From contig DASWVC010000039.1 of the NCBI GenBank assembly GCA_036401335.1, forward strand, positions 1 to 18,649: 18,649 nt of DNA, in the 5' to 3' direction. Below are positions 8,013 to 14,355 of this stretch, piece by piece. The stretch is from DASWVC01 sp036401335. Lineage in GTDB: Bacteria > Verrucomicrobiota > Verrucomicrobiia > Chthoniobacterales > JAFAMB01. Position 1 is the first letter of the stretch. Each line of letters begins with the position of its first letter. The translations under genes and the position numbers were made by a program. The notes under the pieces are model-generated. The model was not told the DNA's origin. It ran no database searches and worked only from the letters and a program-made list of their open reading frames with translations.

Positions 8013-8133
8013 ACACTAACTAAAACGACGCGTTCTCGGCTCGGGGCATGGTCAGAGGCATCGTGAACCCAAGCGTGCAGGCCTGCCTTGAGGGCGCCCA
8101 CAGGATTGGGCTTGTCAAAAATCCAGCCTGCCT

Positions 8134-8472
8134 TCAGATGGCCGCTTCGCCCCGTTCTTCGGTCCGAATCCGGATTGCTTCTTCAATCGGGATTACAAAA
8201 ACCTTGCCGTCCCCGATTTTGCCAGTGCGCGCAGCCTCGACGATCGTTTCGACGGCTTTGGCCACGCGATCGTCGGGAACCACGATCTCAAATTTTACCT
8301 TGGGAAGAAAATCGACGGTGTACTCGCTTCCTCGATAGATCTCGGTGTGGCCTTTCTGCCGGCCAAACCCCTTCACCTCACTCACGGTCATTCCTTCAAT
8401 CCCAATTTCCGTCAAGGCCTCCTTCACGTCTTCCATTTTGAAAGGCTTTATGATTGCCTCGATCTTCTTCAT
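8134..8472 (-). CDS. glnB: Nitrogen regulatory protein P-II
   Basis: The 112-residue product has the canonical PII length and both family signatures: the T-loop segment GHTEIYRGSEYTVDFLPK with Tyr51, the uridylylation site in proteobacterial homologues, and the C-terminal TGKIGDGKVFVIPIEEAIRIRT. PII trimers sense ATP/ADP and 2-oxoglutarate and control nitrogen assimilation proteins. The ATG at 8472 (MKKIEAIIKP) is preferred over an upstream in-frame ATG at 8502, because MKKIEAII is the family start and AAGG lies suitably before it. No glnA or amtB is adjacent, so assignment to GlnB rather than GlnK is open. It is preceded by a repeat-filled gap and followed by 121 bases with no gene. Confidence 0.93.
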   Translation of the reverse strand: MKKIEAIIKPFKMEDVKEALTEIGIEGMTVSEVKGFGRQKGHTEIYRGSEYTVDFLPKVKFEIVVPDDRVAKAVETIVEAARTGKIGDGKVFVIPIEEAIRIRTEERGEAAI

Positions 8473-8533
8473 AGCGCAGCACCTTGGTTGACGCCTAAGC
8501 AAAACGCAAGGCGAAGCATCGCGCCGGGCACCG

Positions 8534-8550
8534 AAGGAGGGCGCTTGGGG
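8534..8550. repeat. Half copy of palindromic repeat family D
   Basis: The segment AGGGCGCTTGGGGAG matches the GCGCTTG part of the D consensus, but the partner CAAGC arm is missing. It stands immediately before the C and B hairpins at 8553-8611, in the gap between purN and glnB. Confidence 0.4.
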
Positions 8551-8552
8551 AG

Positions 8553-8572
8553 GTCGCGTAGGGACACGCGAC
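8553..8572. repeat. Palindromic repeat, family C
   Basis: A perfect seven-base stem pairs GTCGCGT (8553-8559) with ACGCGAC (8566-8572) around AGGGAC, followed by TCTACCGG. Related copies are at 10928-10947 and 17106-17126. Confidence 0.75.
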
Positions 8573-8578
8573 TCTACC

Positions 8579-8611
8579 GGAAGTTGGCAAGGGATTGCCG
8601 ACCCTACCGGG
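8579..8611. repeat. Palindromic repeat, family B
   Basis: A five-base perfect stem pairs GGCAA (8586-8590) with TTGCC (8595-8599) around GGGA, inside CCGG...CCGG flanks with GACCCTACC. It overlaps the 3' end of purN (stop at 8604-8606). Related copies are at 10860-10894, 13139-13166 and 17056-17085. Confidence 0.7.
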
Positions 8612-9194
8612 CGGGCGATTCGGCCAGCTCTGCCAGAACCTCCGGCAGTAAGTCGTGCTCAGCCTTCTGGATGCGCGCGTGCAAGGCGTCCGGCGTGTCG
8701 TCTGCGCGGATCGGCACCTCCCGCTGGGCGATGATGTCTCCGGTGTCCATGCCGCGGTCCACGTAGTGAACGGTGCAGCCGGTCGCCTGTTCCCCTGCCT
8801 CCAGGGCCTGTTTCCACGCGCTCAGGCCAGGGTATTTGGGCAGGAGCGACGGATGCACGTTGATCACGCGGCGCGGAAACGCATCGAGCAGCGGCGCTTT
8901 GACCAGGCGCATGAACCCGGCCAGCACCACCCACTCCACGGCAGCCTGCTTCAACGCCTGGACGGCCTCCGCTTCGACTTCCGGATCGAGTTTGGTGCGG
9001 AAACGACTCGGCCGCAGCGTCAACGCTGGGACCTCGAAAGCACGCGCCAACCCCAGAATCCCGGCGTCCGGAACGTCTGAGATGACGAGCCTCACCTCGG
9101 CATGAAGCTTGCCCGCACGGATCCGGTCCATGATTGCCCGAAAGTTGGAACCTTTCCCGGACCCTAAAACGCCAAGAAACAGCGGGGATTTCAT
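8604..9194 (-). CDS. purN: Phosphoribosylglycinamide formyltransferase
   Basis: PurN transfers a formyl group from 10-formyltetrahydrofolate to GAR, the third step of purine synthesis. The 196-residue product shows the phosphate-binding loop GSGKGSNF (residues 11-18), the catalytic Asn112 and His114 in INVHPSLLPKYPG, and the catalytic Asp150 in VDRGMDTGDI, spaced as in the E. coli enzyme (Asn106, His108, Asp144). The ATG overlaps the stop of the preceding adenylyltransferase gene (ATGA, 9191-9194), implying translational coupling. The C-terminus is a normal helical end. The 3' end overlaps a palindromic repeat of family B. Confidence 0.95.
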   Translation of the reverse strand: MKSPLFLGVLGSGKGSNFRAIMDRIRAGKLHAEVRLVISDVPDAGILGLARAFEVPALTLRPSRFRTKLDPEVEAEAVQALKQAAVEWVVLAGFMRLVKAPLLDAFPRRVINVHPSLLPKYPGLSAWKQALEAGEQATGCTVHYVDRGMDTGDIIAQREVPIRADDTPDALHARIQKAEHDLLPEVLAELAESPAR

Positions 9195-9676
9195 TGGGTG
9201 GCCATCCGTTGCAGAAGGGTGGTGGTGGAAAACCCGGGAACCATCGGCAACAACTCAATCCGGGTGCCGAGTTGACGAAGGGTGTTAACTTCTTCGCGGT
9301 CCAGCGTGTCCAAAGTGTAATCACCGCCTTTTACGTAAACGTCGGGTCGGACCTCCCGGAGCAGCGGGATGGCCCGAAGCTCTGCAAACGTGATCACATG
9401 ATCCACCGCCGCAAGGGCGGCAAGCACTTCGGCCCGTACAGACTCGGAGTTGACCGGCCGGGTCGGCCCTTTGAGAGCGCGCACGGAAGCGTCCCCGTTC
9501 AAGCCGACCACCAAAACGTCCCCCAAACGCCGCGCCCCCTGCAAGTAACGGACGTGCCCAACGTGGAGCACGTCAAAACAGCCATTCGTGAACACGAGGA
9601 CCCTTCCCGCGTAGGCCTTGCGTACTTGCGCCGTTTGGTCTCGCGAAACGATTTTTGGGAGTGGCGTAATGGCCAT
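9191..9676 (-). CDS. rfaE2: D-glycero-beta-D-manno-heptose 1-phosphate adenylyltransferase, stand-alone domain
   Basis: The 161-residue protein is a cytidylyltransferase-fold nucleotidyltransferase with FTNGCFDVLHVGHVRYL (HxGH motif), VVGLNGDASVRALKGPTRPV and a VKGGDYT segment. It matches the C-terminal adenylyltransferase domain of the bifunctional HldE. The product would be ADP-heptose for the LPS core, or a related nucleotide sugar. The kinase domain is absent and no separate hldA kinase is in this window. The ATG at 9676 is used rather than the in-frame TTG one codon earlier. It overlaps purN by four bases. An LPS permease gene near the other end of the window agrees with a Gram-negative envelope. 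Confidence 0.9.
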   Translation of the reverse strand: MAITPLPKIVSRDQTAQVRKAYAGRVLVFTNGCFDVLHVGHVRYLQGARRLGDVLVVGLNGDASVRALKGPTRPVNSESVRAEVLAALAAVDHVITFAELRAIPLLREVRPDVYVKGGDYTLDTLDREEVNTLRQLGTRIELLPMVPGFSTTTLLQRMATQ

Positions 9677-9723
9677 CAATAAGGGTTGCGGTGGCCGTTT
9701 ATCAACTTAACTCTTAACTCTGC
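9677..9723. promoter_or_regulatory. Short divergent control region with a doubled TTAACTC
   Basis: Only 47 bases separate the starts of rfaE2 (-) and the aminopeptidase gene (+). The gap contains TTAACTC twice in tandem (9707-9713 and 9714-9720), ending three bases before the aminopeptidase ATG. I see no convincing -35/-10 pair. The repeat could be an operator or chance. Confidence 0.3.
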
Positions 9724-10833
9724 ATGACCGATCCCCGCTTTGACGCCCTCGCCGAAGTTCTCACCGGCTTCTCAACTTCCCTGCAGAAAGACGAACACGT
9801 GCTGATCGAGGCGTTTGACGTCCCACCGGAAATGGTGATTGCGCTGGTGCGGAGGGCACGGCAGAAGAATGCCATTCCCCACGTCCAGCTGCAATCCAAC
9901 CTGATCCGGCGCGAGTTGTTACGGGACGCACGCGTGGAGCAATACGAGGTTCTGGCCGATTACGAAATGCGCCGGATGGAGTCGATGGACGCCTACATTG
10001 CCCTTCGGGGAAGTCATAACATCACCGAAGACTCCGATGTAGCCACCGATCGTCTGCAGCTTGCCATGAAGTTGCTGAAGCCGGTGCTGGAACGACGGAT
10101 CAATGAAACCAAATGGGTGGTGCTGCGCTGGCCAACCCCGTCCATGGCCCAGATGGCGGGGATGAGCACCGAGGCCTTTGAAGACTTTTACTTTCAAGTT
10201 TGCACTCTGGATTATGCGCGGATGCAACCCGGCATGGAAGCGCTTAAAGGCTTGATGGACGGCACCGACGAGGTTCGAATCCTCGGACCCGGGACGGACC
10301 TGACGTTCAGCATCAAAGGAATTCCGACCATCACCTGCGGCGGATCCCACAACATTCCAGACGGGGAGGTCTTTACCGCTCCGGTTCGCGATTCCGTCCG
10401 TGGCACGATCCAGTACAACGCGCCCACCGTTTATCAAGGCATTGCGTTTGACGCGGTGAAACTCACGTTCAAGGACGGAAAAATCAGCGATGCGACAGCC
10501 AACAATTCCCCGCGGCTTAACGCGATCCTGGACTCGGACGAGGGCGCCCGCTACATCGGCGAATTCGCCTTGGGATTTAACCCGTATGTCCTGCAACCGA
10601 TGCGGGACATTCTGTTCGACGAGAAGATTGCGGGCTCCTTTCACTTTACCCCGGGCCAGGCTTACGAACGGGCGGACAACGGCAACCGGAGCCAGGTGCA
10701 CTGGGATCTGGTTTGCATCCAACGGCCTGAATTCGGCGGCGGCGAAATTTATTTCGATGGCCGGGTTGTCCGGAAGGACGGGCGCTTCACGCTTCCGGAA
10801 CTTGCCGCCTTGAACCCTGAAAACCTGGGTTGA
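9724..10833 (+). CDS. M29-family metalloaminopeptidase (AmpS/PepS-like)
   Basis: The 369-residue product matches the length and the metal-site pattern of M29 aminopeptidases, which remove N-terminal residues from peptides using two metal ions in the cytoplasm. Expected ligands are all present: Glu215 in NIPDGEVFTAP, Glu280 in GEFALGFNP, His307 in SFHFTPGQAY, and His326 and Asp328 in QVHWDLV. The N-terminal half (LTGFSTSLQKDEHVLIEAFDVP) fits the family's first domain. It appears to be a single-gene transcript, divergent from rfaE2 and convergent with the putative immunity gene. The ATG at 9724 has no strong ribosome binding site. Confidence 0.88.
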   Translation: MTDPRFDALAEVLTGFSTSLQKDEHVLIEAFDVPPEMVIALVRRARQKNAIPHVQLQSNLIRRELLRDARVEQYEVLADYEMRRMESMDAYIALRGSHNITEDSDVATDRLQLAMKLLKPVLERRINETKWVVLRWPTPSMAQMAGMSTEAFEDFYFQVCTLDYARMQPGMEALKGLMDGTDEVRILGPGTDLTFSIKGIPTITCGGSHNIPDGEVFTAPVRDSVRGTIQYNAPTVYQGIAFDAVKLTFKDGKISDATANNSPRLNAILDSDEGARYIGEFALGFNPYVLQPMRDILFDEKIAGSFHFTPGQAYERADNGNRSQVHWDLVCIQRPEFGGGEIYFDGRVVRKDGRFTLPELAALNPENLG

Positions 10834-10859
10834 GAGATCCCCGGAGGGAGCGGGTCGGC

Positions 10860-10894
10860 ACGCCGGGGTCGGTGGCGCTGGCGATCCCTCGCCG
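10860..10894. repeat. Palindromic repeat, family B
   Basis: A perfect five-base stem pairs GGCGA (10880-10884) with TCGCC (10889-10893) around TCCC, the cleanest copy of this family in the window. It lies in the gap between the converging aminopeptidase and immunity-like genes. Confidence 0.75.
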
Positions 10895-10910
10895 GTCGGG
10901 GTATCCGACC
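10894..10910. repeat. Inverted repeat GGTCGG...CCGACC next to family B copy
   Basis: Six perfect pairs join GGTCGG (10894-10899) and CCGACC (10905-10910) around a five-base loop. It directly abuts the B hairpin. No T-tract follows on either strand. Confidence 0.6.
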
Positions 10911-10927
10911 GCACCCCGCCCGGGAGG

Positions 10928-10947
10928 GTCGCGTGTCCCTGCGCGAC
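10928..10947. repeat. Palindromic repeat, family C
   Basis: Six perfect pairs join GTCGCG (10928-10933) and CGCGAC (10942-10947) around TGTCCCTG, with GGAGG and CTCC on the flanks. It is the third hairpin in a 140-base gap between two converging genes. Confidence 0.75.
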
Positions 10948-10973
10948 CTCCTCAAATGCCTTTTGTGAACCAC

Positions 10974-11429
10974 CTATCCACTCGCCTGCCAGAGCTGATT
11001 GAAAACCGCGTGGTGTGCCAGGCCGGGCTGCCTTTCCACAAGGTCATGGCGCAAGCCGTGCTCAAAAGCTTGCAACTGCTCAGCGAACGCCGGTAGCGAA
11101 CACTTGATTTCCCCTTCGGCGTAACTGGCCCGGAGGAAAAGGTCGACGCCCTGCCGCGTGAACGACAGAGTTGCTTCAGATTCGGTGAATTCGAATTCGG
11201 CATGGATCTGGTGTTGTTCCAAAAGGCCGACGATCCCGCGTGCACCAATCACGAAATCGATCAGGGGCACCCACCCCCACCGGGCGCTCAGGTCAACCGG
11301 GCCGGATTCCAGGATTAAGTCTCCCAGCGCAAAGCGAAACCGGAAGTCAACGTCGGTCAGCCCCGCTAATTCTTCTTCGTCCGCCAGGCCGTTGCGACCC
11401 GGTGCGAGCTGGTAACTTACCTTTAACAT
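10974..11429 (-). CDS. Putative immunity protein for the upstream exported nuclease-like protein
   Basis: I recognise no named family with confidence. The 151-residue product is soluble, without a signal peptide or membrane helix, and mostly beta-strand-like in its first two thirds (DVDFRFRFALGDLILESGPVDLSA, WGWVPLIDFVIGARG, HAEFEFTESEATLSFTRQG) with a helical C-terminus (FAEQLQAFEHGLRHDLVE). Its ATG (11429) lies three bases after the stop of the putative toxin gene, so the two are almost certainly co-translated. A small cytosolic protein encoded directly after a secreted nuclease-like protein is the expected position for an immunity protein, as with barstar after barnase-type systems. That role is inference from position and compartment only. 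Confidence 0.55.
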   Translation of the reverse strand: MLKVSYQLAPGRNGLADEEELAGLTDVDFRFRFALGDLILESGPVDLSARWGWVPLIDFVIGARGIVGLLEQHQIHAEFEFTESEATLSFTRQGVDLFLRASYAEGEIKCSLPAFAEQLQAFEHGLRHDLVERQPGLAHHAVFNQLWQASG

Positions 11430-11432
11430 AAC

Positions 11433-11864
11433 CTAGAAAGGGAAAGCCGTGATTACGGTATGGTTGGGCGCAACGACCACGCGCAAACGGGAAGCGGGCA
11501 ACCCCTGAATGTTCACCCCGATCGGCCGGTGAAAGTCGTATTCGAAAGTTTGCCCGGGCCGTCCGTGCGTGTTCGGCTTCACCGTTCCGTTGGTCACCGC
11601 CTCGTTCACCAGGGCGCTCAGCACATCGACGGTGATGCCCTCCGCAAATTTGCCGGCCCCGGGTGCGTCACTGGTCGGCCAATGCCGTTCTTCGATGTGG
11701 CGAATGCTGCGCTCGGTGAGGATGGCTGTACGATCTTCGACCCAAAACCCCCGGGCCAGGGCCGTTCCCGGCAGGAGGGCCTGCCCCGTCAGCCCCGCCA
11801 GGCAGCAGAGCCAGAAACAGAAGCCGGCCCGAAAGCGCCGTTGGTCGCAGGAAAAAGCAGGCAT
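11433..11864 (-). CDS. Small exported protein with a BECR/EndoU-like putative nuclease domain
   Basis: The ATG at 11864 is chosen because AGGTG lies six bases before it; an in-frame GTG at 11873 falls inside that site. The 143-residue product starts with a signal peptide: basic Arg9-Arg12, hydrophobic core FCFWLCCLAGLTGQALL, and a likely cleavage after Ala37 (GTALA-RG). The mature part of about 106 residues contains IRHIEERHW (His56, His61), a GAGKF turn, a helix DVLSALVNEAV, then FEYDF, IGVNIQGLPASRLRVVV and a C-terminal VITAFPF. This order of paired His, helix, strands and a terminal T-A-F-P resembles the BECR (barnase-EndoU-colicin-RelE) superfamily of polymorphic toxins. Catalysis is not proven by this. 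It sits 19 bases after rpe and 3 bases before the probable immunity gene. Confidence 0.6.
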   Translation of the reverse strand: MPAFSCDQRRFRAGFCFWLCCLAGLTGQALLPGTALARGFWVEDRTAILTERSIRHIEERHWPTSDAPGAGKFAEGITVDVLSALVNEAVTNGTVKPNTHGRPGQTFEYDFHRPIGVNIQGLPASRLRVVVAPNHTVITAFPF

Positions 11865-11883
11865 AATGGGCACCTGGTTCCGT

Positions 11884-12537
11884 CTAGCCCCGGAGCTGCC
11901 GGACGACCTCGGCCGGTTCGACCGCTCGGAAAAGACCGGTGCCTACCACAAACACGTTAGCCCCGTGTTGCCGGGCCACCGCCGCGGTATCGGGATGAAT
12001 GCCCCCGTCGACTTCAATGTGAAAGCTGAGGTTGCGTTCCACGCGAAACTTCGCGGCCTTCTCGACTTTCTCCATGGTCGCAGGCAGGAACGATTGACCG
12101 CCGAACCCTGGATTTACCGTCATCACCAGCAACAAATCGATTTGGTCCAGGAACGGTTCGACCTTGGCAAAGTCCGTTGGCGGACTGATCGCAAGCCCGG
12201 CCGTACAACCTTCGGCCCGAATCGCACGGAGCGTCCCTGCGATGTCGTACGCGGGTTCCACATGAATGGTAACGTTCGTGACATGGGGCGTGAAGCGTTT
12301 GTAAAAATGGTCGGGACGCTCAATCATTAGGTGGGCATCCAGCGGGACCTTGGCAATCCGGGAAATGGCCTCAATCACCGGCGGGCCAAACGAGATGTTG
12401 TCAACGAAGTGTCCATCCATCACGTCGAGGTGCAGCCAGTCTGCACCGGCGGCTTCCATGCGCGTGCACTCGTCGCCGATCTTCAAAAAATCGCAGGCCA
12501 GCACCGACGGGGCGATGATCGTCTGTTTGCTACTCAT
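11884..12537 (-). CDS. rpe: Ribulose-phosphate 3-epimerase
   Basis: The 217-residue TIM-barrel enzyme interconverts ribulose 5-phosphate and xylulose 5-phosphate in the pentose phosphate pathway. Visible residues are Ser11 (APSVLACDF), His36 and Asp38 (WLHLDVMDGHFV), His69 (DAHLMIERP), the NPGFGGQSF phosphate-binding loop and Asp177 (EVDGGI), giving the two catalytic aspartates Asp38 and Asp177. The ATG at 12537 fits the family start. It is divergent from tadA with only 29 bases between starts, and is followed after 19 bases by the exported nuclease-like gene, which it probably co-transcribes. Confidence 0.96.
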   Translation of the reverse strand: MSSKQTIIAPSVLACDFLKIGDECTRMEAAGADWLHLDVMDGHFVDNISFGPPVIEAISRIAKVPLDAHLMIERPDHFYKRFTPHVTNVTIHVEPAYDIAGTLRAIRAEGCTAGLAISPPTDFAKVEPFLDQIDLLLVMTVNPGFGGQSFLPATMEKVEKAAKFRVERNLSFHIEVDGGIHPDTAAVARQHGANVFVVGTGLFRAVEPAEVVRQLRG

Positions 12538-12566
12538 GTTTCGTTTTTAGGTTATACCCTGCTGCG

Positions 12567-13049
12567 ATGGACGCATTACTCGATTTTTCAAGCGACACTT
12601 ACTTTATGGGCGAAGCTTTGCGTCAGGCCCGCCGGGCGGCCGCACAAGCAGAAGTGCCCATCGGGGCTGTTCTGGTGCAGCATGGGGAGATCATCGCGCG
12701 GGCGTGGAACCAAGTCGAGCTCCTCAAAGATGCGACCGCCCATGCGGAGATGCTGGCGATCACGCAGGCCGAAAACGCTCTCGGCGACTGGCGGCTCGCC
12801 GGCTGTGACCTGTACGTCACCAAAGAGCCTTGTCCGATGTGCGCGGGTGCCCTGGTTCATGCCCGGGTGCGCCGCGTGGTGTTCGGCTGTGGTGATCCCA
12901 AAAGCGGTGCGGCCGGCGGTTTATTAAACCTGCTGCAAATGCCGCAGTTGAATCACCGGTGCGAGATCACCGCTGGCGTCCGGGAAAGCGAGTGTCGGGA
13001 GCTGCTCCAGCGGTTTTTTCGCACCCGGCGGGCCCGGGACGACGGATGA
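12567..13049 (+). CDS. tadA: tRNA adenosine(34) deaminase
   Basis: TadA converts A34 to inosine in tRNA(Arg) for wobble decoding. The 160-residue protein has the cytidine-deaminase zinc site: His59 and the proton-shuttling Glu61 in TAHAEM, and Cys89 and Cys92 in KEPCPMCAGAL. The N-terminal YFMGEALRQARRAA and the C-terminal GGLLNLL...LNHRCEITAGV are typical. The start at 12567 gives the usual length; an ATG at 12606 is a possible later start, which would relieve the very short gap to rpe. The gene converges on queA, another tRNA-modification gene, across a repeat-filled gap. Confidence 0.95.
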   Translation: MDALLDFSSDTYFMGEALRQARRAAAQAEVPIGAVLVQHGEIIARAWNQVELLKDATAHAEMLAITQAENALGDWRLAGCDLYVTKEPCPMCAGALVHARVRRVVFGCGDPKSGAAGGLLNLLQMPQLNHRCEITAGVRESECRELLQRFFRTRRARDDG

Positions 13050-13087
13050 CGAATGGCGTGGTCGACCAGGGACGAGGGCCACGTTTT

Positions 13088-13125
13088 CCCGGGCGCTTGA
13101 GGAAAAGCATCCCTTCCGGAGGGGG
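13088..13125. repeat. Degenerate palindromic repeat, family D
   Basis: In inverted orientation, GGGCGCTTGAGGA matches the D consensus, followed by AAAAGC in place of CAAGC, leaving only a four-base stem GCTT/AAGC. It lies between the converging tadA and queA. Confidence 0.6.
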
Positions 13126-13138
13126 TACGAACCAGCCT

Positions 13139-13166
13139 GGTAGCGTTGGCGGTCCCTCGCCGACCG
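13139..13166. repeat. Palindromic repeat, family B
   Basis: GGTAGCGTTGGCGGTCCCTC followed by GCCGACC matches the B consensus. GGCG (13148-13151) pairs with CGCC (13158-13161). It is almost the same as the copy at 17056-17085. It lies between tadA and queA. Confidence 0.7.
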
Positions 13167-13233
13167 CGGGTCTGGCAGGCCCGGCTGCTCCCGCCTGCCG
13201 AAACGGGACCGCGGCCACCCCCGGGACGCTCGA

Positions 13234-14208
13234 TCAAAGGATCAACATGCAGTCGCCGTAGGAGAAAAAACGGTACCGTTCCCGGACCGCTTCCCGGTAA
13301 GCCTCCATGGTCAGTTCCCGACCGGCAAACGCGGCCACCAGCATCAGCAGGGTTGATTTGGGTAGATGAAAGTTGGTCAACAGTTTATTGACGCGCTGGA
13401 ACCTGAACGGCGGCCGGATAAAAAGGCTGGTCTCACCTCGACCGGGCTGGATTTTGGCATGCCGCGCCATGAGGGTTTCCAGGACGCGCACCGAAGTGGT
13501 GCCGACGGCAAGCACCGAGGCGGCCTCATTGATGGCGGCCGCTGCATTCGGTGTGACGTGGAAAGGCTCCACGTGCATCTCGTGCGCATCCAATGCCTCG
13601 GTCTTAACCGGCTGGAACGTGCCGGGCCCGACGTGGAGCGTGACGAAAACATGCCGCAACCCGGCCAGCGCTTCATGGGTGAAATGCAAGCCGGCGGTTG
13701 GCGCGGCCACCGCTCCATCGACGCTGGCGTAAACGGTCTGGTAACGCTCCCGGTCGGTCAAAGAAGCCTTACGCCGGATGTAGGGCGGCAACGGCATCTC
13801 GCCTGTTGCCGCCAAATCCACCGGCTCATCAAAATCGATGAGACGCTCGCCATTGGTTAAAACAGCGATAACTTCTCCGGCAACCCCCGGCAGTTCGAAC
13901 CTGCGTCCAACCGAAAACCAGCGGCCGGGCCGGACCAGGCAGCGCCACCGATGGGTGGATTGTCGTTCGAGCAAAAATATTTCGGCATTGCGATCCGGCA
14001 ACCGGAGGCGCGCCGGAATAACCCTGGTGTTATTGAGCACGAGCAAGTCTTCCGGCGTGAGAAAACGGCCGAACTCAGCGAACGCATGGTGATGGAGCGT
14101 CCCGTCCCGTCGGTCAACCACGAGCAGGCGCGACGCCCCGCGTTCGGCCGGAGGGTATTGTGCAACGAGGTTCTCCGGCAACTCATACTCGTAATCTGCA
14201 AGGCTCAT
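13234..14208 (-). CDS. queA: S-adenosylmethionine:tRNA ribosyltransferase-isomerase
   Basis: QueA transfers and isomerises the ribosyl part of SAM onto preQ1-modified tRNA to form epoxyqueuosine, the penultimate step of queuosine synthesis. The 324-residue protein starts ADYEYELPENLVAQYPPAERGASRL and carries LVLNNTRVIPARL, VAAPTAGLHFT, VTLHVGPGTFQPV, TSVRVLE, the LLTNFHLPKSTLLMLV block and the terminal YRFFSYGDCMLI, all family hallmarks. An upstream in-frame ATG at 14352 would add 48 residues not found in the family and run through a strong hairpin, so ATG 14208 is used. It follows the cyclophilin gene by 147 bases on the same strand. Confidence 0.95.
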   Translation of the reverse strand: MSLADYEYELPENLVAQYPPAERGASRLLVVDRRDGTLHHHAFAEFGRFLTPEDLLVLNNTRVIPARLRLPDRNAEIFLLERQSTHRWRCLVRPGRWFSVGRRFELPGVAGEVIAVLTNGERLIDFDEPVDLAATGEMPLPPYIRRKASLTDRERYQTVYASVDGAVAAPTAGLHFTHEALAGLRHVFVTLHVGPGTFQPVKTEALDAHEMHVEPFHVTPNAAAAINEAASVLAVGTTSVRVLETLMARHAKIQPGRGETSLFIRPPFRFQRVNKLLTNFHLPKSTLLMLVAAFAGRELTMEAYREAVRERYRFFSYGDCMLIL

Positions 14209-14223
14209 ATCAGGTGAAAGGTG

Positions 14224-14258
14224 ACGACGGCCCGCGGCTTGTCTTAGCGGCCCGTCGT
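14224..14258 (-). promoter_or_regulatory. Strong hairpin in the leader of queA
   Basis: Twelve-base arms, ACGACGGCCCGC (14224-14235) and GCGGCCCGTCGT (14247-14258), pair with a single mismatch around an 11-base loop. On the coding strand of queA the structure ends 15 bases before the ATG. There is no T-tract. It may terminate or process the cyclophilin transcript, control queA translation, or be a decayed family D repeat, as its loop keeps GGCTTGTCTTAGC. It does not look like a preQ1-I riboswitch. Confidence 0.55.
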
Positions 14259-14355
14259 TGACCTTCGGCCCCTGCCTGTCCGTAACATTCCCAGAGCGGG
14301 ACCCATAGCCTGGATGGAAACCGGCCTCCACCAGCAGCCCCTCGAAACCCACCGA

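Noticed and set aside
8077..8086. Perfect ten-base palindrome GCAGGCCTGC between glnB and the DUF6941-type gene
   Set aside because: A single short GC palindrome is expected by chance in sequence of this composition, and nothing nearby supports an operator or promoter.
14209..14352. 48-codon N-terminal extension of queA
   Set aside because: QueA begins at the ADYEYELPE block just after ATG 14208, and the extension passes through a strong hairpin.
14209..14355. preQ1 riboswitch upstream of queA
   Set aside because: The leader is a long GC-rich hairpin without the A-rich tail and short stem-loop of the preQ1-I class, and I cannot align it to preQ1-II.
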